42,325 nucleotides of DNA, taken from positions 1-42,325 of IMG/VR virus record IMGVR_UViG_3300044811_000044; one strand, given 5' to 3'. This DNA comes from a virus. The position numbers were made by a program, and so were the translations under genes. The notes beneath the pieces are model-generated. The model ran no database searches and was not told the DNA's origin. It saw only the letters and a program-made list of their open reading frames with translations. Of the stretch, positions 29,460 through 38,000 are shown in pieces (within the stretch, counting starts at the first letter, position 1; every line of letters starts with the position of its first letter).

Positions 29460-31291
29460 TCACGGCCGCGGACGCAAAGAATCGTTTGTTGGGTCAATTG
29501 GAAGCGTTCCTCGCGTTCCTCCTTCCGGCGGGCAAGGTCGAAGGCCACGAGTACCGCGTAGGCGACGTCAAGGGAACGCCTGGCAAATCGCTCGCGGTTC
29601 AGCTTCGTGGCGATGCGCGCGGGGTGTTTCAGGACTTCGCTACGGGAGAAAAAGGAGACATCTTCGACCTTTACTGCGCGAACAAGGAAGTCGGCTTTAA
29701 GGAGGCCTTCCCGGAGATTTGCCGCTACCTTGGCCTCGTGGAAGTCGGTCGACCCGTGCCGAAGCCAAAGCCTCCGAAGCCGCCCATTTTCGATGTAACG
29801 GGTATGACGGGAAGTAAGGTCCTAGAGTACCTAAACAAGACCCGCGGACTGACCCCGGAGACGCTCAAGACCTATGGCGTGCGTACCCATCGGCGCAACA
29901 GCCCCCACAACGTGGACTTCATCTGTTTCCAGTTTTCGGATTCTGAGGGCGTTCCAGTGATGCTCAAGTCCACCGGGATCAAAAAGAGGGCCGACGGCGG
30001 CAAGGACATCTGGACCACAGAACCTTATTACACCCTTTGGGGATGGTGGCTGGTCAAGCCAGAGGCCAGGGAGATCATGATAAGTGAAGGCGAAATAGAT
30101 GCGTGTTCTTTACATCAAATGGGCGCGCCGATGCCGGTCCTTTCTCTTCCTAGCGGAGCGCAAAACCTGACCTGGATCGAGAACGACTGGACCGCGCTTC
30201 AACGTTTCGAGAAGATTTATCTCTGTTTCGATAACGATGAGGCCGGAGAGAAAGCGGCGGTCGACACGGCCAAACGTCTTGGCCTCACTCGCTGCTACCG
30301 GATCAAACCGCCGGGCACGTACAAGGACGCGAATGAGTGCCTTGTGAAGGGCGAGCCCGAAGAGCTCGAGGTCTCTGGCTGGATCGCCGCGGCCAAGACC
30401 TACGACCCGCCGACGATCCGGTCTGCGCGCGAACTTCGCGATGAGACTAGGCGCCTCATGTTCCTCCAGGCTGAGGAAGCTAAACGATCAACCTTCGTCT
30501 TCCCGGCGGTCAAATTCTCGATCCGGGACGGGGAAACCAGCCTCGTGACTGGCCGGACGAGCCACGGAAAGAGCGAATTTTGCTACCAAACGCTCGTTCA
30601 CGAGATGAGGGCGGGCAACCGGGTCTGCATCCTTTCGTGCGAGATTCCACCGGCCGCGATGCTGCGCAATATCGCCACCCAACTTTGCGAGCGGTACCCG
30701 TCGGATGAGGACCTCGACAAAGCCCTGACGTTTCTGGACGGCAAACTCTGGTTCTTCATCCGGCCGCCAGACGCGAAGCGCGAGGACTGGGGGCCGATGT
30801 TCGCTGACTTCGCCTACTGCGTACAACGTTTTGGCTGCAAGCGCTTCCTCGTCGATTCGCTCATCTTCCTCACTGGCAAAGAGGACTACGACGCTCAGGA
30901 CCGCTTAGCTACGTCACTCCATAATTTCGACCTTCAGCACAACACACACTCGTTTCTGATCGCGCACGCTTCGGAGAAAAAGGCCGGCTACTCAATCCCC
31001 GGACAGGAGGAGATTTCCGGTTCTGGCGGACTTCTCGCTCCTTTCGACAATATCCTGATCGTTTACCGGTATATCGAAAAAGAGGACCGGCTTGAGAAAG
31101 CGAAGCAGGACGGAAACCAACACGAGATGGAGCAGATTGAGGCTCAGCCCGACGGGCTCTTGATCGTCGCGAAGCAACGGCTCACCGGCGAACGGAGCAA
31201 GACTAAGCTCTGGTTTAATCGTAGTTCCCGCACCTACCGCACGGCGCCCGATATCCCACCAGTCCTGAAAGCTGAGGAGCTACCCTTTTGA
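29456..31291 (+). CDS. Bifunctional DNA primase-helicase, gp4-like
   Basis: The 611 residues have an N-terminal part without the usual zinc cysteines (KVEGHEYRVGDVKGTPGKSL, GVFQDFATGEKGDIFDLYC). A TOPRIM primase core follows (MISEGEIDACSL at 208-219, CFDNDEAG at 257-264, KDANE at 290-294). The DnaB-type helicase has Walker A GRTSHGKS (366-373) and an acidic Walker B strand RFLVDSL (463-469, Asp467). It should unwind the fork and lay primers, with a host polymerase extending them because no phage polymerase was found. The missing zinc module is notable and may alter template recognition. The start overlaps the previous stop. Confidence 0.88.
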   Translation: MITAADAKNRLLGQLEAFLAFLLPAGKVEGHEYRVGDVKGTPGKSLAVQLRGDARGVFQDFATGEKGDIFDLYCANKEVGFKEAFPEICRYLGLVEVGRPVPKPKPPKPPIFDVTGMTGSKVLEYLNKTRGLTPETLKTYGVRTHRRNSPHNVDFICFQFSDSEGVPVMLKSTGIKKRADGGKDIWTTEPYYTLWGWWLVKPEAREIMISEGEIDACSLHQMGAPMPVLSLPSGAQNLTWIENDWTALQRFEKIYLCFDNDEAGEKAAVDTAKRLGLTRCYRIKPPGTYKDANECLVKGEPEELEVSGWIAAAKTYDPPTIRSARELRDETRRLMFLQAEEAKRSTFVFPAVKFSIRDGETSLVTGRTSHGKSEFCYQTLVHEMRAGNRVCILSCEIPPAAMLRNIATQLCERYPSDEDLDKALTFLDGKLWFFIRPPDAKREDWGPMFADFAYCVQRFGCKRFLVDSLIFLTGKEDYDAQDRLATSLHNFDLQHNTHSFLIAHASEKKAGYSIPGQEEISGSGGLLAPFDNILIVYRYIEKEDRLEKAKQDGNQHEMEQIEAQPDGLLIVAKQRLTGERSKTKLWFNRSSRTYRTAPDIPPVLKAEELPF

Positions 31292-31554
31292 TTATGAACA
31301 ATCTAGTTTTAGAGACGATTCCCGTGATGGGAACGAACGAGGCGACGCTCTTGACCGCGAGAGAGGTAAAGGTATGCAAGTTAGCTGAGATCGCCGGCTG
31401 GCATATGGGCGGACTGGTTCGTCACGCGATGGGCCACCAAATATGTTTTTGGCGCGGTGGCATTGCTTTCATCAAGGAGCACCGGGTTGCTCGGAAGAAG
31501 ATGTCTCGCTGGGTCCTTCGTGAGGTACGCCGAGAATTGAGGAGGATAAAGTGA
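31288..31554 (+). CDS. Small basic protein, replication region
   Basis: An 88-residue protein read from TTG at 31288 (TTGA overlap with the primase-helicase stop, GAGGAG eight bases before); ATG at 31294 is an alternative. It has a mixed start (LVLETIPVMGTNEATLLTAR) and a basic helical end (ARKKMSRWVLREVRRELRRI). No family is recognised. It may bind nucleic acid through the tail. Confidence 0.55.
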   Translation: MIMNNLVLETIPVMGTNEATLLTAREVKVCKLAEIAGWHMGGLVRHAMGHQICFWRGGIAFIKEHRVARKKMSRWVLREVRRELRRIK

Positions 31555-32345
31555 AACGCATTATTAACTTTTCCGGAGGTCTCTGCTCATTCTTCGCAGC
31601 AAAGCGGGTCATTGAAAGGCATGGCAAAGCCGACTGCGTTCTGCTTTTTGCGGACACATTGATAGAAGATTCGGATTTGTACCGATTTAACGAGCAGTGC
31701 TCAGCTCACCTTGGGATTCCCATAACGCGCGTGTGCCGAGGCGAGACGCCCTGGGAGCTCTTCCGGCGGAAAGGCCTGATCGGGAATGATAGGTTCCCGA
31801 TTTGCTCGATAATTTTGAAGCGCGAGCCGCTGGACGAATGGCATCGCATTAATTGTTGGGAGATGGACTCCATTATTTATGTCGGACTCGATTGGACAGA
31901 AGAACACCGGCTCCGGCGTTTGCGGGAGGATAAGCCCCACTGGAGAATCGAAGCGCCAATGACCGAAGAGCCGATTTGGGATAAATGCCGCATGACGGCA
32001 GAAACCGAAGCGCTTGGAATAGATATTCCTCGATTGTACCGCCTTGGATTCCCACACAATAATTGCGGCGGTCGATGCGTACGCGCTGGTATCAGTCACT
32101 TCGTTCACCTGTTGGCCGTTCTACCCGAGGCGTTTCTTGAATGGGAAAGGGAGGAGCTCGCATGCCAAGAGGACTTCCTAAAGCGTGGGATTTCGTCGAA
32201 TTGGTTTACAATACTCAAGGACCGACGTGGCGGAGTTACAAAACCCATGACGCTCCGGCAGCTTCGGGAGCGGGTTGAAGCTGGCGAACTCCTGGATAAG
32301 GACGACTGGGGGGGCTGTGGCTGCGGCGTTCAATATGCAGAGTGA
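31551..32345 (+). CDS. PAPS-reductase/N-type ATP-pyrophosphatase-like protein
   Basis: The 264 residues start with the SGG loop of adenine-nucleotide alpha-hydrolases (FSGGLCSFFAA, residues 7-17). Next come CVLLFADTLIED, the CSIILKREPL segment, and a Cys-rich end (FPHNNCGGRCVRAGI near 182, GGCGCGVQYAE at the end). Relatives activate sulfate or transfer sulfur and are found in many phages, with roles proposed in nucleotide or DNA modification. The C-terminal cysteines suggest a metal or iron-sulfur site, but that is inference. The GTG start has GGAGGATAAA upstream. Confidence 0.7.
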   Translation: MKRIINFSGGLCSFFAAKRVIERHGKADCVLLFADTLIEDSDLYRFNEQCSAHLGIPITRVCRGETPWELFRRKGLIGNDRFPICSIILKREPLDEWHRINCWEMDSIIYVGLDWTEEHRLRRLREDKPHWRIEAPMTEEPIWDKCRMTAETEALGIDIPRLYRLGFPHNNCGGRCVRAGISHFVHLLAVLPEAFLEWEREELACQEDFLKRGISSNWFTILKDRRGGVTKPMTLRQLRERVEAGELLDKDDWGGCGCGVQYAE

Positions 32346-32535
32346 GCTCTTCCGCACGATCACCCTTTCCGACTGGGGCCCAGCCCTTGCGAACGCACGC
32401 CTGCGTCGTCTGCAGCAGAAGGCCGCTCTCAAACTCTTTCTCCAAGACCAATGCAAGAAACTATCAAGCACGACGCCTACAGTGGCAGTACCAAGCAATT
32501 TTTCCACGGCTTCGAAGTCGGAGACGTGCGAATAG
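32335..32535 (+). CDS. Small unknown protein overlapping its neighbours
   Basis: From ATG at 32335 the frame gives 66 residues (MQSELFRTITLSDWGPALAN, then a helical ARLRRLQQKAALKLFLQDQC). It overlaps the previous gene by 11 bases and the next by 85. The first 45 residues look natural and the last part is Ser/Thr-rich and less convincing. Confidence 0.4.
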   Translation: MQSELFRTITLSDWGPALANARLRRLQQKAALKLFLQDQCKKLSSTTPTVAVPSNFSTASKSETCE

Positions 32536-32648
32536 CGGACGGAAAGAAACAGGCGCTCGCCGTCAACACGCAGGCGCATAAACTCAAAATGATGGTAACC
32601 CGAAAAAAGCTCTCCGGTGGCAAATACGCCATCCGCAGGCTCTACTAA
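32451..32648 (+). CDS. Small basic protein
   Basis: A 65-residue protein with a beta-type pattern (SGSTKQFFHGFEVGDVRIAD, KKQALAVNTQAHKLKMMVTR) and a basic end. No family is recognised. It may bind nucleic acid. The composition looks natural, unlike the competing frame at 32342..32581. Confidence 0.5.
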   Translation: MQETIKHDAYSGSTKQFFHGFEVGDVRIADGKKQALAVNTQAHKLKMMVTRKKLSGGKYAIRRLY

Positions 32649-32650
32649 AC

Positions 32651-32914
32651 ATGGCTAGAACCTACCTCCAGCCGATCATTCGGCATGGCAATCCAGCGCA
32701 GTCGACACCGCTTTTCGATTCCAAAGGCGCACGCCACACAACCTATCTCTGTATTCCGATCACTGGCCATAGCGGCCAGGGGCTCGGGGCGTCTCCCATG
32801 GAAAAAGCGCTCGTGGCATGCAACGACTTGATGAGTAGCGGTTATACTAACCGCTCTCTTGCCGAGGCTCTAATCGCTGAACTGACCAAGCAGGCTGAGG
32901 AGGCGGTAACGTGA
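32651..32914 (+). CDS. Small unknown protein
   Basis: An 87-residue protein (MARTYLQPIIRHGNPAQSTP, ARHTTYLCIPITGHSGQGLG, then helices SPMEKALVACNDLMSSGYTN and SLAEALIAELTKQAEEAV). No family is recognised. The stop overlaps the GTG start of the following 33-residue gene (GTGA). Confidence 0.5.
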   Translation: MARTYLQPIIRHGNPAQSTPLFDSKGARHTTYLCIPITGHSGQGLGASPMEKALVACNDLMSSGYTNRSLAEALIAELTKQAEEAVT

Positions 32915-33012
32915 ATCACTCGTTAAACCTTTTCGACCTCCTCCCGTGGATCGCTTTGCTGATGATCTTCGCAGCGATCTGCGTGATCATCGTTCTCTTA
33001 TCCAAAAAATGA
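32911..33012 (+). CDS. 33-residue membrane peptide
   Basis: GTG at 32911 (GTGA overlap with the stop before) to TGA at 33012 encodes 33 residues, almost all hydrophobic (LPWIALLMIFAAICVIIVLL). The stop overlaps the next ATG (ATGA), the same coupling as elsewhere in the genome. It is a single-pass membrane peptide, possibly holin-like or involved in membrane control. No family is recognised. Confidence 0.55.
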   Translation: MNHSLNLFDLLPWIALLMIFAAICVIIVLLSKK

Positions 33013-33725
33013 AATCTATACTCCTCCCGTTCGTTCTCCTTTCGGCGGTGATCCTTTCCGCCTACGTGCTCGCTCAGTCCTCGATCAATCTCACGGTCTC
33101 AGCCGACGGCACGCAGCCCTTCACCTACAAATGGACAAAAGACGGTGCACCGCTGGCAGGGTCCACAAATCCTCTCGTTCTCCCTGTGGCGTCGGGCAGC
33201 TCCGGAAACTACCAAGTGACTGTTCTAAATGCGGCCGGATCCGCGACCAGCGCACCTAACGCCGTGGTTGTGACCGCCGCGGCAAGTCAGATGGTAGATC
33301 TCTCGAAGCAATACCTCGAGGCTGGCCTAGTCGGCAACTACACCCCGCCGGTCAACCAGTGGCAGCAAGGTTTTACGGTCGTGCCCATTAAAAAGGTGTC
33401 TGACCCGGGCAACCACTTTAGCGACGCGACTGGAGTCTACACCGTCGGAGTCGGCGAGGCTGGGATCTACGAGGTCCAGATGTCTCTCCGCGCGGTTGAC
33501 CAGCCGCCAGCGGACGTCTCTGTCGGGATCACCGCCGGAACAACGAATGCTGACCTCAAAACCGGCTGGGGTGTGACGCCAAGGTCCACGGCCTATATCC
33601 ATTGGGGCTTCGATCACACCGTCACGAGAAGCTACAAGGACGGAGACCAGATACGGTGCAATATCTTCGTGGCGGCGCCGATCACGATCCAGAGTTTCGA
33701 CGTCATCATCCGGAGACTGTACTGA
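33009..33725 (+). CDS. Exported Ig-like plus C1q-like protein
   Basis: The ATG at 33009 overlaps the previous stop and opens a signal peptide (MKSILLPFVLLSAVILSAYV, then LAQS). Residues about 25-95 are an Ig-like domain (TYKWTKDGAPLAGSTNPLVL, SSGNYQVTVLNAAGSATSAP). Residues about 120-238 resemble a C1q/TNF-type jelly roll (GVYTVGVGEAGIYEVQMSLR to the end IIRRLY). It should be exported or cell-surface. It sits in the rightward early-type unit, not with the virion genes, so host-surface action or superinfection exclusion is possible. The function is inferred only. Confidence 0.65.
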   Translation: MKSILLPFVLLSAVILSAYVLAQSSINLTVSADGTQPFTYKWTKDGAPLAGSTNPLVLPVASGSSGNYQVTVLNAAGSATSAPNAVVVTAAASQMVDLSKQYLEAGLVGNYTPPVNQWQQGFTVVPIKKVSDPGNHFSDATGVYTVGVGEAGIYEVQMSLRAVDQPPADVSVGITAGTTNADLKTGWGVTPRSTAYIHWGFDHTVTRSYKDGDQIRCNIFVAAPITIQSFDVIIRRLY

Positions 33726-34099
33726 TGCACCGGGCAACCGCCAGAGAGTGGGAGACGTTCGCTAAACAGCATCGACAAGCGGGGGCAAATAGTGTCCGGT
33801 CTGCCCCGATGATAACTTCCGATCACCTCGGATGGAAGGCCGTGTTTTTTCCATCCGTTTCTGACGTCCTTCACGGCGTCGTTCAGTCCCACGTCCGCCC
33901 AGTGATGGGCGAGATTATTAAAATCCAGTCGATCGAACCCACCCGCCGCGGGAATATCCCGAACGCCCTAGTCACCGTCCGCGGGCGATCCGGCAAGGTT
34001 GCCGAGGTCAACTTAGTCGAACAGCACCTCGCTTTCTTCGCTGGCTGGCCTGAAGCTGAGGCGGAGATGCGCAATCGTCATCCTGAAAAAAAGCCATGA
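33725..34099 (+). CDS. Small unknown protein
   Basis: The ATG at 33725 shares a base with the upstream stop (TGATG). The 124 residues contain two beta-type blocks (VMGEIIKIQSIEPTRRGNIP, NALVTVRGRSGKVAEVNLVE) and a short helix. ATGATAACT occurs within the frame at 33808 and could mark a later start (MITSDHLGWKAV). No family is recognised. Confidence 0.55.
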   Translation: MHRATAREWETFAKQHRQAGANSVRSAPMITSDHLGWKAVFFPSVSDVLHGVVQSHVRPVMGEIIKIQSIEPTRRGNIPNALVTVRGRSGKVAEVNLVEQHLAFFAGWPEAEAEMRNRHPEKKP

Positions 34100-34332
34100 G
34101 AGACGAACGCCAGCTAGAGAAAGAAAAATCGACTGAAGCTGAGCTACAACTAATTGCGAGAGCACTTGGCGAAGAGCTCTCAGCGAGAGGAATACCCTTC
34201 ATTTGTCTGATCGGTTCGCCGGTTGGCAACGTTATCCGTTGCTCGCACGGGATGTGGGAAGAGGTAAATCGAGCATCCATGATCGAGGAAGCGGTCGAAT
34301 ACATTAACTTTCTCGGGGAGAAATACCAATGA
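34096..34332 (+). CDS. Small unknown protein
   Basis: A 78-residue protein with a helical start (LEKEKSTEAELQLIARALGE), a strand-turn centre (GIPFICLIGSPVGNVIRCSH) and a helical end. No family is recognised. It overlaps both neighbours by four bases (ATGA), placing it in the same transcript as the RusA-like gene. Confidence 0.55.
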   Translation: MRDERQLEKEKSTEAELQLIARALGEELSARGIPFICLIGSPVGNVIRCSHGMWEEVNRASMIEEAVEYINFLGEKYQ

Positions 34333-35003
34333 GTGCTCCAAGTGAGGAAGAGCTCCGTAAGATGTTTCCGAACGCTGCGGAGTCGTTCATCAGGAAGAAT
34401 GCCGGCGTCACTGCCTCGCATTCCGCGATCGGAGCAACTGGCTTCGTCCCTGGACGCAACGGGCTCGGAGCTCTGGGTCAACTCGTGGACCGAATCGATG
34501 AGGTGGTCACCGTTCCAGCTTCGCAGCCAGCGCGGCAGCTTCGAACGGTAAAGGAAGAAAATGCGTCAGGGGCTACTTCCGTACCCCAAAAGCGGGAAAT
34601 GCCGTCAAATGCGCCTATTTCGCTTCTTCTGCCCTATCCACCGACCGCAAATAAATACTGGCGGTCGATCATCTCAAAGGGCCGCGTCATGGTCCTCGTG
34701 TCCAGCAAGGCGAAGCATTACAAGCGGGCGATTGCGATCATCGCTAAAGCCAGGGTCAAAACTCCGCTCGTTGGATCTCTGGTCATCACGCTAAAACTCT
34801 ACCGGCCGCGAAAGATCGGCGACCTCTCCAACCTGATAAAGGTCCTCGAGGATGCTTTGCAGGGCGTCTGCTACGAGGACGATAACCAAATCGTGGAAAT
34901 CCACGCCTACCGGCACGACGACAAGTCGCACCCGAGGGTCGAACTCACTATCGCTTTGGCTGAGGTGGCCGATAGCCAACCGCTCTTAGCGCTCGAGCCG
35001 TAG
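34329..35003 (+). CDS. RusA-like Holliday-junction resolvase with N-terminal extension
   Basis: Residues about 100-215 of 224 match RusA: LPYPPTANKYWRS, VSSKAKHYKRA, then GDLSNLIKVLEDALQGV and EDDNQI. RusA cuts four-way junctions and needs Asp residues; the usual DLDN is DLSN here, so the second catalytic Asp is Ser167. Asp165, Lys171, Asp175 and Asp184/185 remain. The first 95 residues, beginning MSAPSEEELRKMFPNAAESF, form an extra Pro/Ala-rich part. Activity may be altered. The 3' end overlaps the converging 1916-residue gene by 56 bases. Confidence 0.75.
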   Translation: MSAPSEEELRKMFPNAAESFIRKNAGVTASHSAIGATGFVPGRNGLGALGQLVDRIDEVVTVPASQPARQLRTVKEENASGATSVPQKREMPSNAPISLLLPYPPTANKYWRSIISKGRVMVLVSSKAKHYKRAIAIIAKARVKTPLVGSLVITLKLYRPRKIGDLSNLIKVLEDALQGVCYEDDNQIVEIHAYRHDDKSHPRVELTIALAEVADSQPLLALEP

Positions 35004-38000
35004 CGCCCTCGTCGATCCCCGCGAGGAGAAGTTTCGCGCGTTCCTCGGTCTGACTTCCCAGTCGATCGAGGAATACGCCGTTATCCTGGAGGAGTTTTTC
35101 TTTGATGTAGCTCTGCCGGACTTTGAAGAAGTCGTAGAACTTATCCCCGAGGCGTTGCTTGTAGGCGCTGCCATCTCCGGGATCCAAGTTAAGTCTAGCA
35201 AAGGTAGCATAAATACGCGCTTCCGGAGTGTTCCGGCTGGCCTCCGTGTAAAACCAGCCTCCCGGGCGGTTCGTCATCTCATCGCCAAGGATGTCGAGAG
35301 CCGGTCTGTTCAGGTGCCGGAGGCCGATTACCTGAGACATGAGGGCGGCCTTCACCGTAGAGATGTCCCTTTGCTTCGGATCGAAGTCGCGGTCGATCGA
35401 GGCCCAGAAGTTCGCGAGCGGCACGGCCACCGAGGTTGCGGTCCCAACGGTGAAGCGGGCGATTGCCTTGCGCGTACTGTCCTCAGACTGCCGACTGGTT
35501 CCCATGAGGGCATCGAGGCTGTCACTTAATTGGACCATGAACGTTTGGCTCAGCATCGCCTGGGGAATCGCTTTCATAGCCGATGCCAGGCGGAAGGTGC
35601 CGTCCTTCGCGTCGAACTGCTTGTACCGGGCTCCGTCGTGCATCGCTCCCACCATCGCAAGCGCTGGACCTATCGGGAGGAACTTGTACGGCAGAAAGAT
35701 CGATTTACCGCCCACGTTGAACTGAATCGAGTACGGCCGATACTCTGGCCCCCAGAAGGCGCGGTTCTTATCCGGGTCTCCAGTGCCTCGGCCGTGGATC
35801 CGCCAAATGCGGTCTTCTTCATCTTTGCCGGTCGTTGGGTAGCCAGCTACGGCGAGAGTCGCGAGGGAAGCGAGCCCGACGATCCCACGCTTGAGCATCA
35901 TCGAGCGTTGATCCTCACTCATCGCTTCGAAGTGCGCAGCTCCGGGCCCATCGTAAATGAGCTCTTGTCCGTAGAGCGCTTTCACAATCGAGACCCCGGA
36001 ACCAAACTCCCAGGCGCGAGCAAATAGGTTTGCCGGGATCTGGATGAACGGGATCTCGACTCGCGGCGCGAGCGTCAGGAAGCGAAGGAACGGGCTTTGC
36101 GAGGCTTCGCCCGCTTTGCGCAGCGATGTGAAGCCGGAAATCAGGCTGTTCGCGAAAAACCCCACCATGCCTTCCGATTTGTAGTTGAAGGTGAGGCGCG
36201 CGGCCAGGTCGCTTGCCCGGTCGACGAGCTTCTGATCGCGACTGAGCAGCCGGAGTTCACGGGTTCTCGAGTCAACCCATTGAGCTTCGGTCTGCCCCTG
36301 GCGCAAGTCCGGGTGAAGCATCTGGAATTCCTCGCGGGCCTGCGCCTCGTGATCGGCTACCTGCTGTGGCGACTCATTGAGGAGGGAATCGACACGCTCT
36401 GCAACACCGGCGAGGTCCTTGCCTCCCGCTTTCTGCGCCATTTCCCAGGCGACTTGCCGGGCTTTGATCTCGTAGGCAGTAGCGGCGAAGAAGACGTCAG
36501 AGGCTCGGAGCAAGCGCCCCACGTATTTGGAAAGATTGTAGGGGCGAGCGAGGCCGGTGAACTTCGTTTGCTCCAGTATGGATGTCTGACCGAACTTCGG
36601 AGCGCTCTCACGCAAGGGCGAGTTCCGGCCTGTCTTCATGAGCTGCCGGGCTTCGGCGATGCCGGCGGCGGCTCCGGACTGTGCCCCATTGATTATCCCA
36701 TCCCATTTCGCGGCCCAGGAACTCGGTTTCGAGAAGAGGGCGTCCATTCCGAACTCAGCTAAGCTCGTGAGGTTGGAGAGCGTGTTTCTAATGTGGGTCG
36801 GGTAGCCGGCCAGGATGTGAGCGTAAAAGAGGGCGAAGCCGACATCGATCCGTGAGGCCGGTGCGAGCAAGTTGTGAACGTAGTCGAAAAGATCGATTGT
36901 CGCGTCTCTGCGCGCGGCGGAGTCCGCCGGGGTCGAAGCGATCCGCTCGGCGAAGAGGGAAAGAGCTTTAGCGTGCTCGCCGCCAATGTCAGGAAGCGCG
37001 TGCTTTTGCATCAGGACTTCCTCGAGGCCTTTCTCCGTGAGCTTCCCTTCGTTGAATAGCTCCAGGCCTTTCTCGTAAAGTTTCTGGATGTCCTTTGGCG
37101 TTTGGACGTTCATTTCCTTGAGGCGCGCCTTCACGCGCCCCTCGAAGTCAGTCGGCTCCTTCACGGCCGCGTCGAGCGCCTTACGGCTATCGGCCAGGAT
37201 GGCCCGAAGATCTTTGATGTCGGCTGGGACGAGCGGAGAATTCGTTTCCCCAAGGTGCGCTTTGATTTCCTCCTGCGTTCCCTCGTTTAAGAGCCGAGTG
37301 TTTTCCTCGATGCGTGCGCGCAGGTCGCGCAACTTCACTTCGTGCTGATCTAGACGATTCTGAAGATCTTCCCGAAGTCCCTTTCGAGCACTCGCGATCA
37401 TCTTTTGCAGGTTCGCGATCTCCTCCGATACCTTTTCGCCGGCCTTTGGCCCCACTTCGTTCGCGATCTGAGCGATCGTGCCGCGATTCGTGAGCTCCGT
37501 GAGCCGCTCCATCGTCGCTTTGAGTTTCGCGATTCTGGCTTTCTCCTCGGCGTCGACCCCGATCTCTTCCTTCAGAACCTTCGCTACCTCTCCGGTCTTC
37601 TCGGTTTTGCGGATCTTGGTCTTCTTCTTTTGAACCTCCTGGAAGAGCAGTTGCTCAGCCTGTTCCGGCTTCGTGAACTGATCCCCGTAGATCTTGAACA
37701 TATTGACGCCCTGTCCTAGGGAGGTTCCGATCTCGGCCGCGTGCATCAGCGTATCGTGCCAGGCTGGCCAATTGCCGGCGGCGGCGAACTTCTCGGCTAG
37801 CTGTTTACCGATCGCGACCCGTGTGTCCGGATTGAGGTCGTTGTTTAGATCGATGAAGCGGTTGTAGGCGGCGGCTTCGCCGGCTATCGAGATTTCCCGA
37901 GCCGCGGCCTCTTGCACGTCATTCATATGCCGCACCGGGTACTGGATATTGTCCAGGGCCGCGCGAATCTCCGGAGCGACGCCTTTAGCGATTCCCTGCC

